Shown here in pieces: positions 7,478-16,163 of a DNA stretch of 64,000 bases (position 1 is its first letter; every line of letters begins with the position of its first letter). The notes beneath the pieces are model-generated. The model did no database searches, was not told the DNA's origin, and saw only the letters and a list, made by a program, of their open reading frames with translations. The translations under genes were made by a program, and so were the position numbers. The DNA lies in assembly GCA_017466325.1 (NCBI GenBank), contig JAFTUK010000001.1:1-64000 (forward strand), read 5' to 3'. The DNA comes from Bacteroidaceae bacterium (GTDB lineage Bacteria; Bacteroidota; Bacteroidia; Bacteroidales; Bacteroidaceae).

Positions 7478-7557
7478 GGACACGGCATGCCGTGTCCGCA
7501 TAACATATCATATTATACTATTGTCTGTTGCATTCTCGGACACGGCATGCCGTGTCC
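7478..7557. repeat. REPIN D: inverted REP doublet between rsmF and thyA
   Basis: Exact REP palindromes at 7478-7497 (preceded by TGTAG) and 7538-7557 (followed by CTACGG) are separated by 40 nt. The unit begins 29 bp upstream of the rsmF start and is followed by ccgttaaccgctaacc simple repeats up to the thyA stop. Confidence 0.88.
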
Positions 7558-7611
7558 CTACGGGCAACATTAAACGTTATACGCTCACCGTTAACCGCTA
7601 ACCGCTCACCG

Positions 7612-8409
7612 TTAAACAGAAACGACTCCCTTGATGGCCGGCCACGGGTCGTAATCCACCAGAGTGAAGTCCTCGTACTTGAAGTCGAAGATGTTCTTCA
7701 CCTCGGGGTTAAGTATCATGCGCGGAAGCGGACGTGGCTGGCGGGACATCTGTTCGTGTATCTGCTCCATGTGGTTGGTGTAGATATGCGTGTCGCCAGT
7801 AGTATGGATGAACTCACCGGGTTTCAGTCCGCACACCTGCGCCATCATCATACACAGGAGTGCGTATGACGCTATGTTGAACGGTACGCCAAGGAACGTG
7901 TCGGCACTGCGCTGATACAGTTGCAGGGACAGGCGGCCGTTTGCCACATAGAACTGGAAGAAGGCATGGCACGGAGGCAGGTTCATGTTGTCCAAATCGG
8001 CAACATTCCATGCAGAAACGATGATACGACGGCAGTTGGGGTCATTCTTGATGGTATCCACAGCCTGCTGTATCTGGTCTATGAAACCACCGTTGTAGTC
8101 GGGCCATGAGCGCCACTGATAGCCATAGATGTGACCAAGATCGCCCGTCTCGGGGTCGGCCCACTCGTTCCAGATGCGCACACCACGTTCCTGTAGCCAC
8201 TTGGCATTGGTATTGCCCTGCAGGAACCAGAGGAGTTCGTAGATTATACTCTTCAGGTGAACCTTCTTAGTTGTCAGCAGGGGAAAACCTTCCTCCAGAT
8301 TAAAGCGCATCTGGTGACCGAAGATGCTCTTGGTGCCGGTTCCTGTACGGTCTCCCTTGTCCACACCCTCCTTCAGGATGCGGTCCAACAAGTCTAAATA
8401 TTGCTTCAT
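7612..8409 (-). CDS. thyA: Thymidylate synthase
   Basis: This 265-aa cytosolic enzyme methylates dUMP to dTMP with 5,10-methylene-THF, producing dihydrofolate. Length matches the E. coli enzyme (264). The catalytic cysteine is Cys147 in [11 protein letters not shown], and the folate/phosphate region ([16 protein letters not shown]) is intact. It lies just downstream of folA on the same strand, so the pair regenerates tetrahydrofolate. A separate promoter lies in the 64-bp gap. Confidence 0.97.
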   Translation of the reverse strand: MKQYLDLLDRILKEGVDKGDRTGTGTKSIFGHQMRFNLEEGFPLLTTKKVHLKSIIYELLWFLQGNTNAKWLQERGVRIWNEWADPETGDLGHIYGYQWRSWPDYNGGFIDQIQQAVDTIKNDPNCRRIIVSAWNVADLDNMNLPPCHAFFQFYVANGRLSLQLYQRSADTFLGVPFNIASYALLCMMMAQVCGLKPGEFIHTTGDTHIYTNHMEQIHEQMSRQPRPLPRMILNPEVKNIFDFKYEDFTLVDYDPWPAIKGVVSV

Positions 8410-8433
8410 ACGTTAATCAAAGTCTATTTGCCA

Positions 8434-8464
8434 CAAAGGTAACGAAATTTGTTTGAACCAACAA
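8434..8464 (-). promoter_or_regulatory. Promoter for thyA
   Basis: On the minus strand TACCTTTG (8434-8441) is a -7 box, with TTG at 8462-8464 spaced 20 nt as a -33 box. It lies 25 bp upstream of the thyA start. Confidence 0.55.
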
Positions 8465-8473
8465 GGAAAACGA

Positions 8474-8959
8474 TTACTTCACATAATCTACAAAGCAATA
8501 CTTGTAATCATGCTTTTCATCAATATCATGAAATTCGCGTGAAACCACAGTCCATTCGGATTGGTCTACAGGAGGGAAGAAGGCGTCAGCCTGCTCGGGA
8601 ATGGAGTCTATTTCGGTAAGGCATAGACGATTGGCAAGAGAGATGGCCTGACGATACACACTCTCACCACCTATTATATATATATCCTCGGTCTCGGAGC
8701 AAGACGCCAATGCTGTCTGCAAGTCCGGGAACACCTCTGCACCCGGCAATTCTGTCAAGGAACGCGACAGGACAACATTCCTACGGTTAGGCAACGCCCC
8801 CTTAGGAAGGCTGTCAAAGGTCTTGCGGCCCATGATGATAGTGTGGCCCGTGGTAAGAGACTTGAAACGCTTAAGGTCGTTGGGCAACCAGTAAAGCAAT
8901 TTGTTCTCATGGCCTATTGCCATGTTCTTGGCCACTGCGGCAATGATACTTATATACAT
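8474..8959 (-). CDS. folA: Dihydrofolate reductase
   Basis: This 161-aa NADPH-dependent enzyme reduces dihydrofolate to tetrahydrofolate. The start MYISIIAAVAKNMAIG, the acidic catalytic residue in LPNDLKRFK, the cofactor loop IMGRKTFDSLP and the IIGGESVYRQA segment are all present. Length is typical of the family (about 160). The ATG at 8959 is chosen because the frame upstream adds 21 residues with no homology. It follows the exbD pair and precedes thyA. Confidence 0.96.
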   Translation of the reverse strand: MYISIIAAVAKNMAIGHENKLLYWLPNDLKRFKSLTTGHTIIMGRKTFDSLPKGALPNRRNVVLSRSLTELPGAEVFPDLQTALASCSETEDIYIIGGESVYRQAISLANRLCLTEIDSIPEQADAFFPPVDQSEWTVVSREFHDIDEKHDYKYCFVDYVK

Positions 8960-9057
8960 GCTATAAAAGAAATAAATATTAAGATGATGCCAACGAAAAA
9001 CAAATGAACGGAAGCCACACAAGACTCCCGTTCATTATATCATCGTATCTAAACAGA

Positions 9058-9516
9058 TTACTGTCTACGAGTTGCAGAGTAGTTGATACGCAATGCCCAA
9101 GACTTTCTCAACACTTCCTTGATATCAGTGATGATACCCATCTGTGTCTTTGAGTCGGCCTTAATGGAGATAACCTGCTCTGCCTGGTTAAGCATACCCT
9201 GACGCTCCTGAGCGACAAAGTCCATGACCTCGCGAGGTTCTGCATAGCGGTCATTCAACTGTATACGGGTACTGCTACCCATCTGAGCACGAAGAGCATC
9301 GGTAGGAGGACCTACATAGATGTAACTTACCGCACTCTTCTTTTCCAACTTCTCGAGTTCCGTACCCTGAGGAACTACCAACTTCACCTGCAATGTTACC
9401 TCACGCATGGTGGTAACAATCATGAAGAAGAACAAGATGGTGAAGATCAAGTCAGGGAGAGATGAGGTGTTCATCTCAGGCATCTCACGACTTTCCTTTT
9501 TCTTAAATCCTGCCAT
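9058..9516 (-). CDS. exbD: ExbD-type biopolymer transport protein (second copy)
   Basis: This 152-aa protein has one N-terminal membrane helix (LPDLIFTILFFFMIVTTM) carrying the proton-relay aspartate, then a periplasmic domain. With ExbB it forms the proton-driven motor that energises TonB. It starts 2 bp after the stop of the upstream exbD, so the two are co-translated. Two ExbD paralogues in tandem are usual in Bacteroidales. Confidence 0.92.
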   Translation of the reverse strand: MAGFKKKESREMPEMNTSSLPDLIFTILFFFMIVTTMREVTLQVKLVVPQGTELEKLEKKSAVSYIYVGPPTDALRAQMGSSTRIQLNDRYAEPREVMDFVAQERQGMLNQAEQVISIKADSKTQMGIITDIKEVLRKSWALRINYSATRRQ

Positions 9517-9518
9517 AT

Positions 9519-10118
9519 TTAGTTTCCTCCATAGTTTTTAGGTTCAGCCTCAGAAATCTTCTGGGGATAGTATGCACGAACTGCGACTTGCTGTTCGTTG
9601 CTCAAAGCATCGTAAGGACGACCAAACTTAGCCTTGGCCAGTTCATCACGCAACTCATTGTATGCCGCAACCAATTCGTTCTGTACGTAGAAGTAAACTT
9701 CATATGGTGTACCACGGTCGGTCTGCACAGAAATTACATGGTTCTTTGTAATATAGCACTGCCCCAACAAATCTATCTCAACTGCTGCCTTTTCAGGCAA
9801 GATACTCAAATCATTAGGATTCTGAATAAACTCCTTCGCACGGGCTCTAAGCAGATTAACATCCAACTCACCGCCTCCGGTACCATCAGAACACCACATT
9901 CTGCCGTTTGAGTTAATCTTAACGTTCAAGATATTACGTTCCTTAACGTCAATCTGTGCGTCTTCCTGATTCTTGTCTGGTGGTTGAGGCAAACGACGTG
10001 CCAAACCTGTATCCGTATCCATTGATGTGGTAACCAGGAAGAAGATGAGCAGCATGAAAGATATATCTGCGGTTGAACTGGTGTTCAAACCCGGCATTTT
10101 CTTCTTTTTCTTAGCCAT
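9519..10118 (-). CDS. exbD: ExbD-type biopolymer transport protein (first copy)
   Basis: This 199-aa protein has a Lys-rich start (MAKKKKKMPGLNTSSTADIS) and one membrane helix with the conserved aspartate (STADISFMLLIFFLVTTSM), followed by a longer periplasmic domain than its neighbour. It belongs to the inner-membrane Ton motor, downstream of exbB and a small membrane protein in one operon. Confidence 0.92.
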   Translation of the reverse strand: MAKKKKKMPGLNTSSTADISFMLLIFFLVTTSMDTDTGLARRLPQPPDKNQEDAQIDVKERNILNVKINSNGRMWCSDGTGGGELDVNLLRARAKEFIQNPNDLSILPEKAAVEIDLLGQCYITKNHVISVQTDRGTPYEVYFYVQNELVAAYNELRDELAKAKFGRPYDALSNEQQVAVRAYYPQKISEAEPKNYGGN

Positions 10119-10140
10119 ATCTTTCGATGTTTAATGGTTA

Positions 10141-10626
10141 TTACTTAGAAGCGGTCTTTGTCAGGATACCGCTCATACCAACAGCAATAGCTGCAAAAGC
10201 GACAACAGACAAGATATAGATGCTCCAAATAAACATATCAACTACAGTAACCATGTGGCCAGGCGTTACAGTACCGTCAGCTGCTATAAAGTCTGCCTCG
10301 CCGATACCGAGAACATAACCTACAACCAGAGACACAACAAAGAGTGCCCATGTGAGAATGGTAATCTTTGAACCGGGAACACCTGTAGTAGCAGCAGAGT
10401 CATTGCCCTTGTTGCTAAGAATACCCTTAACCACTGCCACAACTGTCAAAACAGTAGTCAGGACTACTATTCCGTACATCAGGAACAGCAAAAGGGATGT
10501 GAATGTGGGAGCTGCAAACTCACCCATCATCTCGTCGCCCCAGAAGCCAAAGAACATGGCGAAGACTACGAAACTGACAGCGAGGACTGCCAACATCACA
10601 CATTTAGAAATTTGCTGAATTTTCAT
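10141..10626 (-). CDS. Conserved membrane protein in the Ton operon
   Basis: This 161-aa protein has four predicted membrane helices (about residues 8-28, 42-66, 86-108 and 128-152) and short loops. Its place between exbB and two exbD genes suggests a role in the Ton motor, but no known domain is recognised. The Gly/Ala-rich helices and a periplasmic GEADFIAADGTVTPG loop are its only notable features. Confidence 0.8.
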   Translation of the reverse strand: MKIQQISKCVMLAVLAVSFVVFAMFFGFWGDEMMGEFAAPTFTSLLLFLMYGIVVLTTVLTVVAVVKGILSNKGNDSAATTGVPGSKITILTWALFVVSLVVGYVLGIGEADFIAADGTVTPGHMVTVVDMFIWSIYILSVVAFAAIAVGMSGILTKTASK

Positions 10627-10681
10627 TTCTATCTCTCCTTAATAATAAGTAGATGTTACTTTAATTAGAGATAAAGCAGAA

Positions 10682-11524
10682 TTACTTCTTGCTCTTCTCA
10701 CTTCTCACGCACATAACCAAGAGTTCCTGTGCAGCCTCCTCCATGTTACCGGTAAGAGCCTCGATACGAGAAAGGATGAAGTTGTAGAACACCTGCAGAA
10801 TCAGAGCAACAACGATACCGAAAATGGTAGTAATCAAAGCCACCTTCATACCGCCGGCAACAACGGTGGGGCTGATATCACCTGCCTTCTGGATGTTATC
10901 GAACGCGAGCACCATACCGATCACAGTACCCAAGAAACCGAGAGAGGGAGCCATGGCGATGAACAGGGTAATCCAAGAGCAGTTCTCCTCGAGGTAAGCG
11001 CCCTGAACCTCAGCCTCCATGTTGATGGTACGCTCGATAGTAGCCATATCGTTCTGGTCATTGCTATTCAAGCACTCCATAGCCTTGCGACCGAGCTGTG
11101 CAACGGGACCACGGGTAGCCTTTGCCTTAGCGATAGCCTGATCAATCTTGCCAGCAGCAACCAAAGCAGCCAGATCAGCGCAGAACTTGCGGGTGTTAAC
11201 CTGAGCCAAGCTCAAATAAACTACGCGCTCGATACAGAAAGCCAAACCGAGAACCAATGCGATAGCAACCAATGACATGAAGCCAGCGTCACCTTCGATG
11301 AACTTGGTCTTCAGAGTCTTGTGAAGGTTCTCCTGCTCCTCAACAGGAGCAACGTCCTCAACGGGAGCAGCCTCTACGGCCTCAGCCTCAGCAACGCTAT
11401 CAACAGCAGCAGAATCAACAACAGCGGTATCCACTGCGGCAGCGTCTTCCTGAGCCATTACAGATGAAGTTGAAGCGAAAGAGCATGCAGCTACCATCGC
11501 AACAATAGCAAATAACTTTTTCAT
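10682..11524 (-). CDS. exbB: ExbB/TolQ/MotA-type proton channel protein
   Basis: This 280-aa protein has an N-terminal signal-like segment (MKKLFAIVAMVAACSFA...), then an Ala/Val/Glu-rich stretch of about 40 residues, and three membrane helices of the MotA/TolQ/ExbB domain. The domain contains GFLGTVIGMVLAF and ALITTIFGIVVALILQVFYN, typical of the pore helices. It is first in the exbB-membrane protein-exbD-exbD run and forms the proton channel for TonB. Confidence 0.93.
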   Translation of the reverse strand: MKKLFAIVAMVAACSFASTSSVMAQEDAAAVDTAVVDSAAVDSVAEAEAVEAAPVEDVAPVEEQENLHKTLKTKFIEGDAGFMSLVAIALVLGLAFCIERVVYLSLAQVNTRKFCADLAALVAAGKIDQAIAKAKATRGPVAQLGRKAMECLNSNDQNDMATIERTINMEAEVQGAYLEENCSWITLFIAMAPSLGFLGTVIGMVLAFDNIQKAGDISPTVVAGGMKVALITTIFGIVVALILQVFYNFILSRIEALTGNMEEAAQELLVMCVRSEKSKK

Positions 11525-11574
11525 TGTTTTGGTAATTTTTAGGTTTAATTAAATGAATACTATTATTATTATCG

Positions 11575-11662
11575 CGGAGAGAACGGGATTCGAACCCGTG
11601 ATACGCTTTTGACGTATACACGCTTTCCAGGCGTGCCTCTTCAGCCACTCGAGCACCTCTCC
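11575..11662 (-). tRNA. tRNA-Ser (GGA anticodon)
   Basis: The 88-nt minus-strand sequence folds as a class II tRNA: acceptor stem GGAGAGG paired with TCTCTCC, discriminator G, anticodon stem-loop CACGC-CTGGAAA-GCGTG giving anticodon GGA, a long variable arm (TATACG...CGTAT), and a T-arm with GGTTCGAATCC. CCA is not encoded. A TATTTTTG -7 box lies at 11691-11698. Its position between tatD and exbB on the same strand suggests it may be read with either. Confidence 0.96.
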
Positions 11663-11781
11663 AAAGACCGCATTATGTGCTTTGCGGTTACAAAAATATA
11701 ATTTTTAACGGACTTAGCATAACTATTTCATGAAAAAGTTACCTTCTCTTGCCGTTTTTTACGTTTTATCCACGAAAAACC

Positions 11782-12546
11782 TTAGTACAGACTTCCGAAG
11801 ACACGCCCAACAGCCATATTAGTTACAGCACTGACCTCTTCCAAAGACACATTATATATATTAGTCAAAAAATTGGCCACATGCACCACATAAGAAGGTT
11901 CATTTCTCTTGCCGCGACATGGCACCGGTGCCAGATATGGAGCATCAGTTTCAAGGACAATCCTGTCAAGAGGCACGTGCCGCAAGGTTTCAGCCAAACG
12001 GCTGTTCTTGAACGTCACCACGCCGCCTATACCCAGGACAAAACCTTCATGCTTCAACATCCGCGCAGCCGTTTCCTTGCTTCCGCCAAAGCAATGAAAC
12101 ACTCCCCGCAGCCCATCAGACTTGTGGCGCTCCATAGCCTCGAGCAACTCCGGCTCGGCCTTCCTCATGTGAACAACGAGCGGAAGGTCACGTTCCCTGG
12201 CCCAGCATATCTGGCGCTCGAAAGCCTCAATCTGCTCCTTGCGAAACGTTGAGTCCCAATAGAAGTCCAGTCCAACCTCGCCAACGGCAATCATGCCGTC
12301 CAACTGCGCTTCCATACGGTCAAGCACTTCAGCCCAGTTCTCCTTTACATCTTCGGGATGAAGCCCCATCATGGGATAGCAGACACCTGGATATTCCCTA
12401 ACCACCTGAAGCATAGGACCGATACTTTCCTCGTTGATATTGGGCAGAAGCACTTTGTCTACCCCTACCCGCATCGCCCTTTGCAGTACATCTGCCCTGT
12501 CTGCATCAAACTCCGGACCATAGATATGGCTATGAGTATCTATCAT
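11782..12546 (-). CDS. tatD: TatD-family metal-dependent hydrolase/DNase
   Basis: This 254-aa TIM-barrel protein has the family metal ligands: MIDTHSH at the N-terminus, GEVGLDFYWD, VVHMRKAEPE, VFHCFGGS and LETDAPYLAP. TatD proteins are 3'-5' exonucleases acting on nucleic acid ends, though the physiological substrate is often unknown. Its ATG overlaps the stop of the polyprenyl synthase gene (ATGA), so translation is coupled. Confidence 0.92.
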   Translation of the reverse strand: MIDTHSHIYGPEFDADRADVLQRAMRVGVDKVLLPNINEESIGPMLQVVREYPGVCYPMMGLHPEDVKENWAEVLDRMEAQLDGMIAVGEVGLDFYWDSTFRKEQIEAFERQICWARERDLPLVVHMRKAEPELLEAMERHKSDGLRGVFHCFGGSKETAARMLKHEGFVLGIGGVVTFKNSRLAETLRHVPLDRIVLETDAPYLAPVPCRGKRNEPSYVVHVANFLTNIYNVSLEEVSAVTNMAVGRVFGSLY

Positions 12547-13520
12547 CAGCTGTTTCGTCCCAACAAGCCAAGGGCATACTGCCACAGGGCTTCCTTCTTC
12601 TCTGCCGGGAGCGCCACCTTTTCCAGAAGTTGGCGGGCATCCTCGAAGTACTTATTTATCAAGTCTTCGCAGATAGCACGTACACCTATCTCATTGTAAA
12701 GTGCAGTAACTGCCGCCACCTTCTCGTCGGGATCGTATTCCCCGGCTTCAATCCACTGCTCCAAAAGACCGCGCTGCTCCTCGTTAGCGCCCTCCAATGC
12801 CTTGATAAGCATGTATGTCTTCTTATTGCACAAAATATCACCGCCAATACGCTTGCCAAAGGTTGCAAAGTCGCCGTACACATCAAGCATATCGTCCTGC
12901 AACTGGAATGCCAGCCCGACACTCTCGCCAAAGCGATACAGCAAGTCGCAATCTTCTGCAGGAGCACCGGCCTGCATGGCACCCATCTTCATGGCGCAAG
13001 CCAGCAGAACACTTGTCTTCAAGCGGATCATCTCTATATACTCCTCGGCCTTGACATCCATGCGGTTCTCAAAGTCAACGTCGTACTGTTGTCCTTCACC
13101 TATTTCAAGCGCCGTTGTGGTAAACAGATCCAGGACACCCTTCAACTTATCTTCCGGGCATTGTGCCACAAGTTGATAGGCCATCACCAACATGCTGTCG
13201 CCACTCAGAATGGCAGTATTCTCGTTCCAAACCTTGTGGACACAGGGTTTGCCACGCCTTACCTCCGCCCTGTCCATCACATCGTCATGAAGCAAGGTAT
13301 AGTTATGGTATGTCTCTATGCCGACTGCCGTAGGCAATGCACGCCAGACGTCATCCTTATACATATTGTATGCCAAAAGCATCAACACCGGACGTATACG
13401 CTTGCCACCGATACTCAGGACATAGCGTATTGGCTTGTAAAGTCCGAAGGGCTGGCGCTCCAGACGGAGATCAGCCAGCCCTTGGTTTACCATAGCCAGA
13501 ATTTCTTCTGAACTGTACAT
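12546..13520 (-). CDS. Polyprenyl (isoprenoid) diphosphate synthase
   Basis: This 324-aa trans-prenyltransferase condenses isopentenyl diphosphate with an allylic diphosphate. Both aspartate motifs are present: DDVMD at 79-83 (first) and DDMLD at 209-213 (second), along with the GGKRIRP substrate-binding motif. Product chain length (FPP, GGPP or a quinone side chain) cannot be read from the sequence. It lies 14 bp after tonB and overlaps tatD. Confidence 0.92.
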   Translation of the reverse strand: MYSSEEILAMVNQGLADLRLERQPFGLYKPIRYVLSIGGKRIRPVLMLLAYNMYKDDVWRALPTAVGIETYHNYTLLHDDVMDRAEVRRGKPCVHKVWNENTAILSGDSMLVMAYQLVAQCPEDKLKGVLDLFTTTALEIGEGQQYDVDFENRMDVKAEEYIEMIRLKTSVLLACAMKMGAMQAGAPAEDCDLLYRFGESVGLAFQLQDDMLDVYGDFATFGKRIGGDILCNKKTYMLIKALEGANEEQRGLLEQWIEAGEYDPDEKVAAVTALYNEIGVRAICEDLINKYFEDARQLLEKVALPAEKKEALWQYALGLLGRNS

Positions 13521-13534
13521 ATTATATAATATTA

Positions 13535-14251
13535 TTATCCCAGACGGAACATTACAGGCAGGTTAAAGCGAGAACGCACGGTCTTGTTACCCTGACGCGC
13601 GGGTTTCCACTTAGGCATCAGCTTAACAACACGCACAGCCTCAGCAGACAAGTGCTCGTCCGGAGAACGTACAACCTTAACGTCCACGATAGAACCGTCG
13701 CGATTAACAACGAATGCCACGATTACACGACCCTGAACACCCTGCTCCTGACAAATTGAAGGATACTTGATGTTCTGCTGCAACCACTTCATACATTCTG
13801 CATCGCCACCGGGGAAAGAAGCATTCTCCTCAACCACGTCATACACACGGTCGTCGTCAACCTCTTCCACAACCGGACCAACAGGACCTGTAGCGACAGC
13901 ACCAGGAGCACCCGTACCTACAACTGTAGTAATCGCCTGGTTAACCTCCTCAGAAGTCTCAATTTCTTCCTCGGGCAGTTCGGTCTCGTTATCCACGATA
14001 TTGATGATTTCCGCAACCTTGGGAGCTGCCTGTGGGGGAGGAGCAACGATTTCCTGCTGCTGGGTAATGGGAATCATGTCCTCTTCCAGAACAACACTCT
14101 CATAAATCTTACCCTCTTCCTTCACCACAACATCACGAGTAGTGTACTCGAATGCGACGAACATGGCCGCCAAGACCACAACATAGCCGATAAGCAAGCT
14201 TGTGGTTTTCTGGCCACGGAGTTCATCATTTACTGTCTTGATTGCTTCCAT
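13535..14251 (-). CDS. tonB: TonB energy transducer
   Basis: This 238-aa protein has one membrane helix near the N-terminus (SLLIGYVVVLAAMFVAF), a periplasmic spacer rich in Glu, Pro and Val, and a C-terminal TonB domain (from about FPGGDAECMKWLQQNIKYP to the end, with QGRVIVAFVV and the final beta strand). It carries energy from ExbBD to outer-membrane receptors such as the thiamine receptor at 43-45 kb. ATG at 14251 is preferred over one 9 codons upstream because it is followed by the normal basic cytoplasmic tail. Confidence 0.92.
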   Translation of the reverse strand: MEAIKTVNDELRGQKTTSLLIGYVVVLAAMFVAFEYTTRDVVVKEEGKIYESVVLEEDMIPITQQQEIVAPPPQAAPKVAEIINIVDNETELPEEEIETSEEVNQAITTVVGTGAPGAVATGPVGPVVEEVDDDRVYDVVEENASFPGGDAECMKWLQQNIKYPSICQEQGVQGRVIVAFVVNRDGSIVDVKVVRSPDEHLSAEAVRVVKLMPKWKPARQGNKTVRSRFNLPVMFRLG

Positions 14252-14289
14252 AATTATATTGTTTTTCGTTTTTAGCACAACTGCAACGG

Positions 14290-14297
14290 CAAATGTA
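14290..14297 (-). promoter_or_regulatory. -7 box for the tonB transcript
   Basis: TACATTTG on the minus strand fits TAnnTTTG and lies 39 bp upstream of the tonB start in the divergent tonB/porQ gap. Confidence 0.5.
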
Positions 14298-14393
14298 GGA
14301 CTTTTTTTCCATATATAGACGTATGCCCCACGTTTTTTTTGCCCAAAACGTATTTTTTAGGGCGCATACCAGTCATATTGGTGCAAAATGCAT

Positions 14394-14401
14394 TACCTTT
14401 G
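14394..14401 (+). promoter_or_regulatory. -7 box for the porQ transcript
   Basis: TACCTTTG fits the Bacteroidetes -7 consensus and lies 20 bp upstream of the porQ start codon, in the same intergenic gap as the tonB promoter. No well-spaced -33 box is obvious. Confidence 0.5.
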
Positions 14402-14421
14402 AGACCTAAACCACAAGTATC

Positions 14422-15474
14422 ATGAGCCTAAGAAGTCTCACAACATACATCCTCTCACTTGTTCTTTTCTCTGCCGCTTCACATGCACAGGAAAGCACAA
14501 GCATTTTCAATTTTCTCAACCTGCCCACATCTTCACATGCAATGGCTTTGGGCGGCAAGAACATATCGCTCATCGAGGATGACGCTTCGCTGATTTTCCA
14601 GAATCCTGCCATGATGAGTTCTGTAAGCGACAAGACCCTCAGTTTCAATTTCCTGACTTACATGCAGGGGAGCAAGGCCGGCAGCGTAAGTTACGTGCAG
14701 GCACAAGGCGAGAGGGGGACATGGGCAGGCATGGCACAGTTTGTAGGTTATGGAGACATAGCCGAGACTGACGAATGGGGAAACTATCAGGGCATGACAA
14801 AGAATCTGGACATGAATCTGTCCTTCGGCTACAGTTATCTTCTCAGCGACCGTTGGGTGGGCGGTGTCAGCGGCAAGTTCCTGTACTCTACATACGCAGG
14901 CTATTCAAGCATTGGCTTGGCTGTGGATCTGGGGCTGAACTACCTTAACAGCGACAAGGATTTCTCCTTCTCCGTAGTTGCGGCCAACCTTGGCGGACAG
15001 GTCAGCGCCTTTGGGGACGTGGCAGAATCCCTGCCCATGGACCTGCAGTTTGGTATAAGCAAGGGTATAGGACGCTTGCCGGTCAGAGTACACCTGATGC
15101 TCTTTGACATGTTTCATTGGAGCAAGAACTATTACTACACGGCAGGGGACAATATAGGCGGTTTCCAGATTTTCCTTAACCATCTGAACCTCGGTGCCGA
15201 CCTCACTTTGTACGACGGAAAGTTCTGGCTGGGTCTGGGATACAATTTCCGCCGGGGCTACGAGATGAAGGCAGCCGGCAGTTCACATGCCTCGGGCCTT
15301 ACCCTGGGTGCCGGCATCAACATCAAAAAGATAAAGGTGGGCATGGCGTATGGCAACTACCATACTGGTGCTCCCACCCTGTCATTCACCCTCGCCTACT
15401 CCTTTGCCAAGGAAAGCAAGCCTGACAAAGCATCACCAATCACAAAGCAAAATACCAACCAATCAATACAATGA
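14422..15474 (+). CDS. porQ: PorQ-like type IX secretion system beta-barrel protein
   Basis: This 350-aa protein has a signal peptide (cleavage after SHA, near residue 22), then an outer-membrane beta-barrel starting [41 protein letters not shown], a pattern typical of PorQ. PorQ tethers the PorU-PorV-PorZ attachment complex in type IX secretion. The stop overlaps the cmk start (ATGA), and porQ-cmk-ispH form one operon. Porin-like family alternatives are less likely given the N-terminal pattern. Confidence 0.85.
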   Translation: MSLRSLTTYILSLVLFSAASHAQESTSIFNFLNLPTSSHAMALGGKNISLIEDDASLIFQNPAMMSSVSDKTLSFNFLTYMQGSKAGSVSYVQAQGERGTWAGMAQFVGYGDIAETDEWGNYQGMTKNLDMNLSFGYSYLLSDRWVGGVSGKFLYSTYAGYSSIGLAVDLGLNYLNSDKDFSFSVVAANLGGQVSAFGDVAESLPMDLQFGISKGIGRLPVRVHLMLFDMFHWSKNYYYTAGDNIGGFQIFLNHLNLGADLTLYDGKFWLGLGYNFRRGYEMKAAGSSHASGLTLGAGINIKKIKVGMAYGNYHTGAPTLSFTLAYSFAKESKPDKASPITKQNTNQSIQ

Positions 15475-16163
15475 TAACAATAGCCATCGACGGCCATTCT
15501 TCTTGCGGGAAAAGTACAATGGCCAAAAACCTTGCCAAAGAACTGGGATATGTCTACATTGACACAGGTGCCATGTACCGTAGCGTCACCTACTATGCCA
15601 TGCAGAACGGCATGATAGACGCAGAGGGGAACATCGACACAGAACGTTTGAAGGCAGCCATGCCCGACATACATATCTCGTTCAAGTTCAACCCAGAAAC
15701 CGGACGACCCGACACATATCTGAACGGTATCCGTGTGGAGGACAAGATACGTACCCTGGAGGTCAGCAACCACGTCAGCCCCATCGCCACACTCGGTTTC
15801 GTGCGCGAAGCCATGGTGGCACAGCAACGCGAGATGGGCAAAGCAAAGGGCGTCATTCTGGACGGTCGCGACATCGGTACAGTCGTATTCCCCGATGCCG
15901 AACTTAAAATCTTCGTCACCGCCAGTGCCGAAATACGTGCACAACGCCGCTATGACGAACTTACCGCAAAGGGCGAACAATGCAACTATGATGATATACT
16001 GAAAAACGTCCAGGAACGCGACTATATCGATTCACACCGCGAGATATCCCCTCTGACCCAAGCCGAGGATGCTATCGTTCTGGACAACAGCAACATGACT
16101 ATAGCCGAACAACAGGAATGGTTATTGAAATTGACGAAGGAAGTGGCTTCTGCTTCGGAGTGA
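15471..16163 (+). CDS. cmk: Cytidylate kinase
   Basis: This 230-aa P-loop enzyme phosphorylates CMP and dCMP. The Walker A motif [10 protein letters not shown] is at residues 7-16, and the [15 protein letters not shown] and [19 protein letters not shown] motifs are diagnostic. It overlaps porQ by 4 nt upstream and ispH by 46 nt downstream, an unusually deep overlap that still leaves both termini family-like. Confidence 0.96.
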   Translation: MITIAIDGHSSCGKSTMAKNLAKELGYVYIDTGAMYRSVTYYAMQNGMIDAEGNIDTERLKAAMPDIHISFKFNPETGRPDTYLNGIRVEDKIRTLEVSNHVSPIATLGFVREAMVAQQREMGKAKGVILDGRDIGTVVFPDAELKIFVTASAEIRAQRRYDELTAKGEQCNYDDILKNVQERDYIDSHREISPLTQAEDAIVLDNSNMTIAEQQEWLLKLTKEVASASE

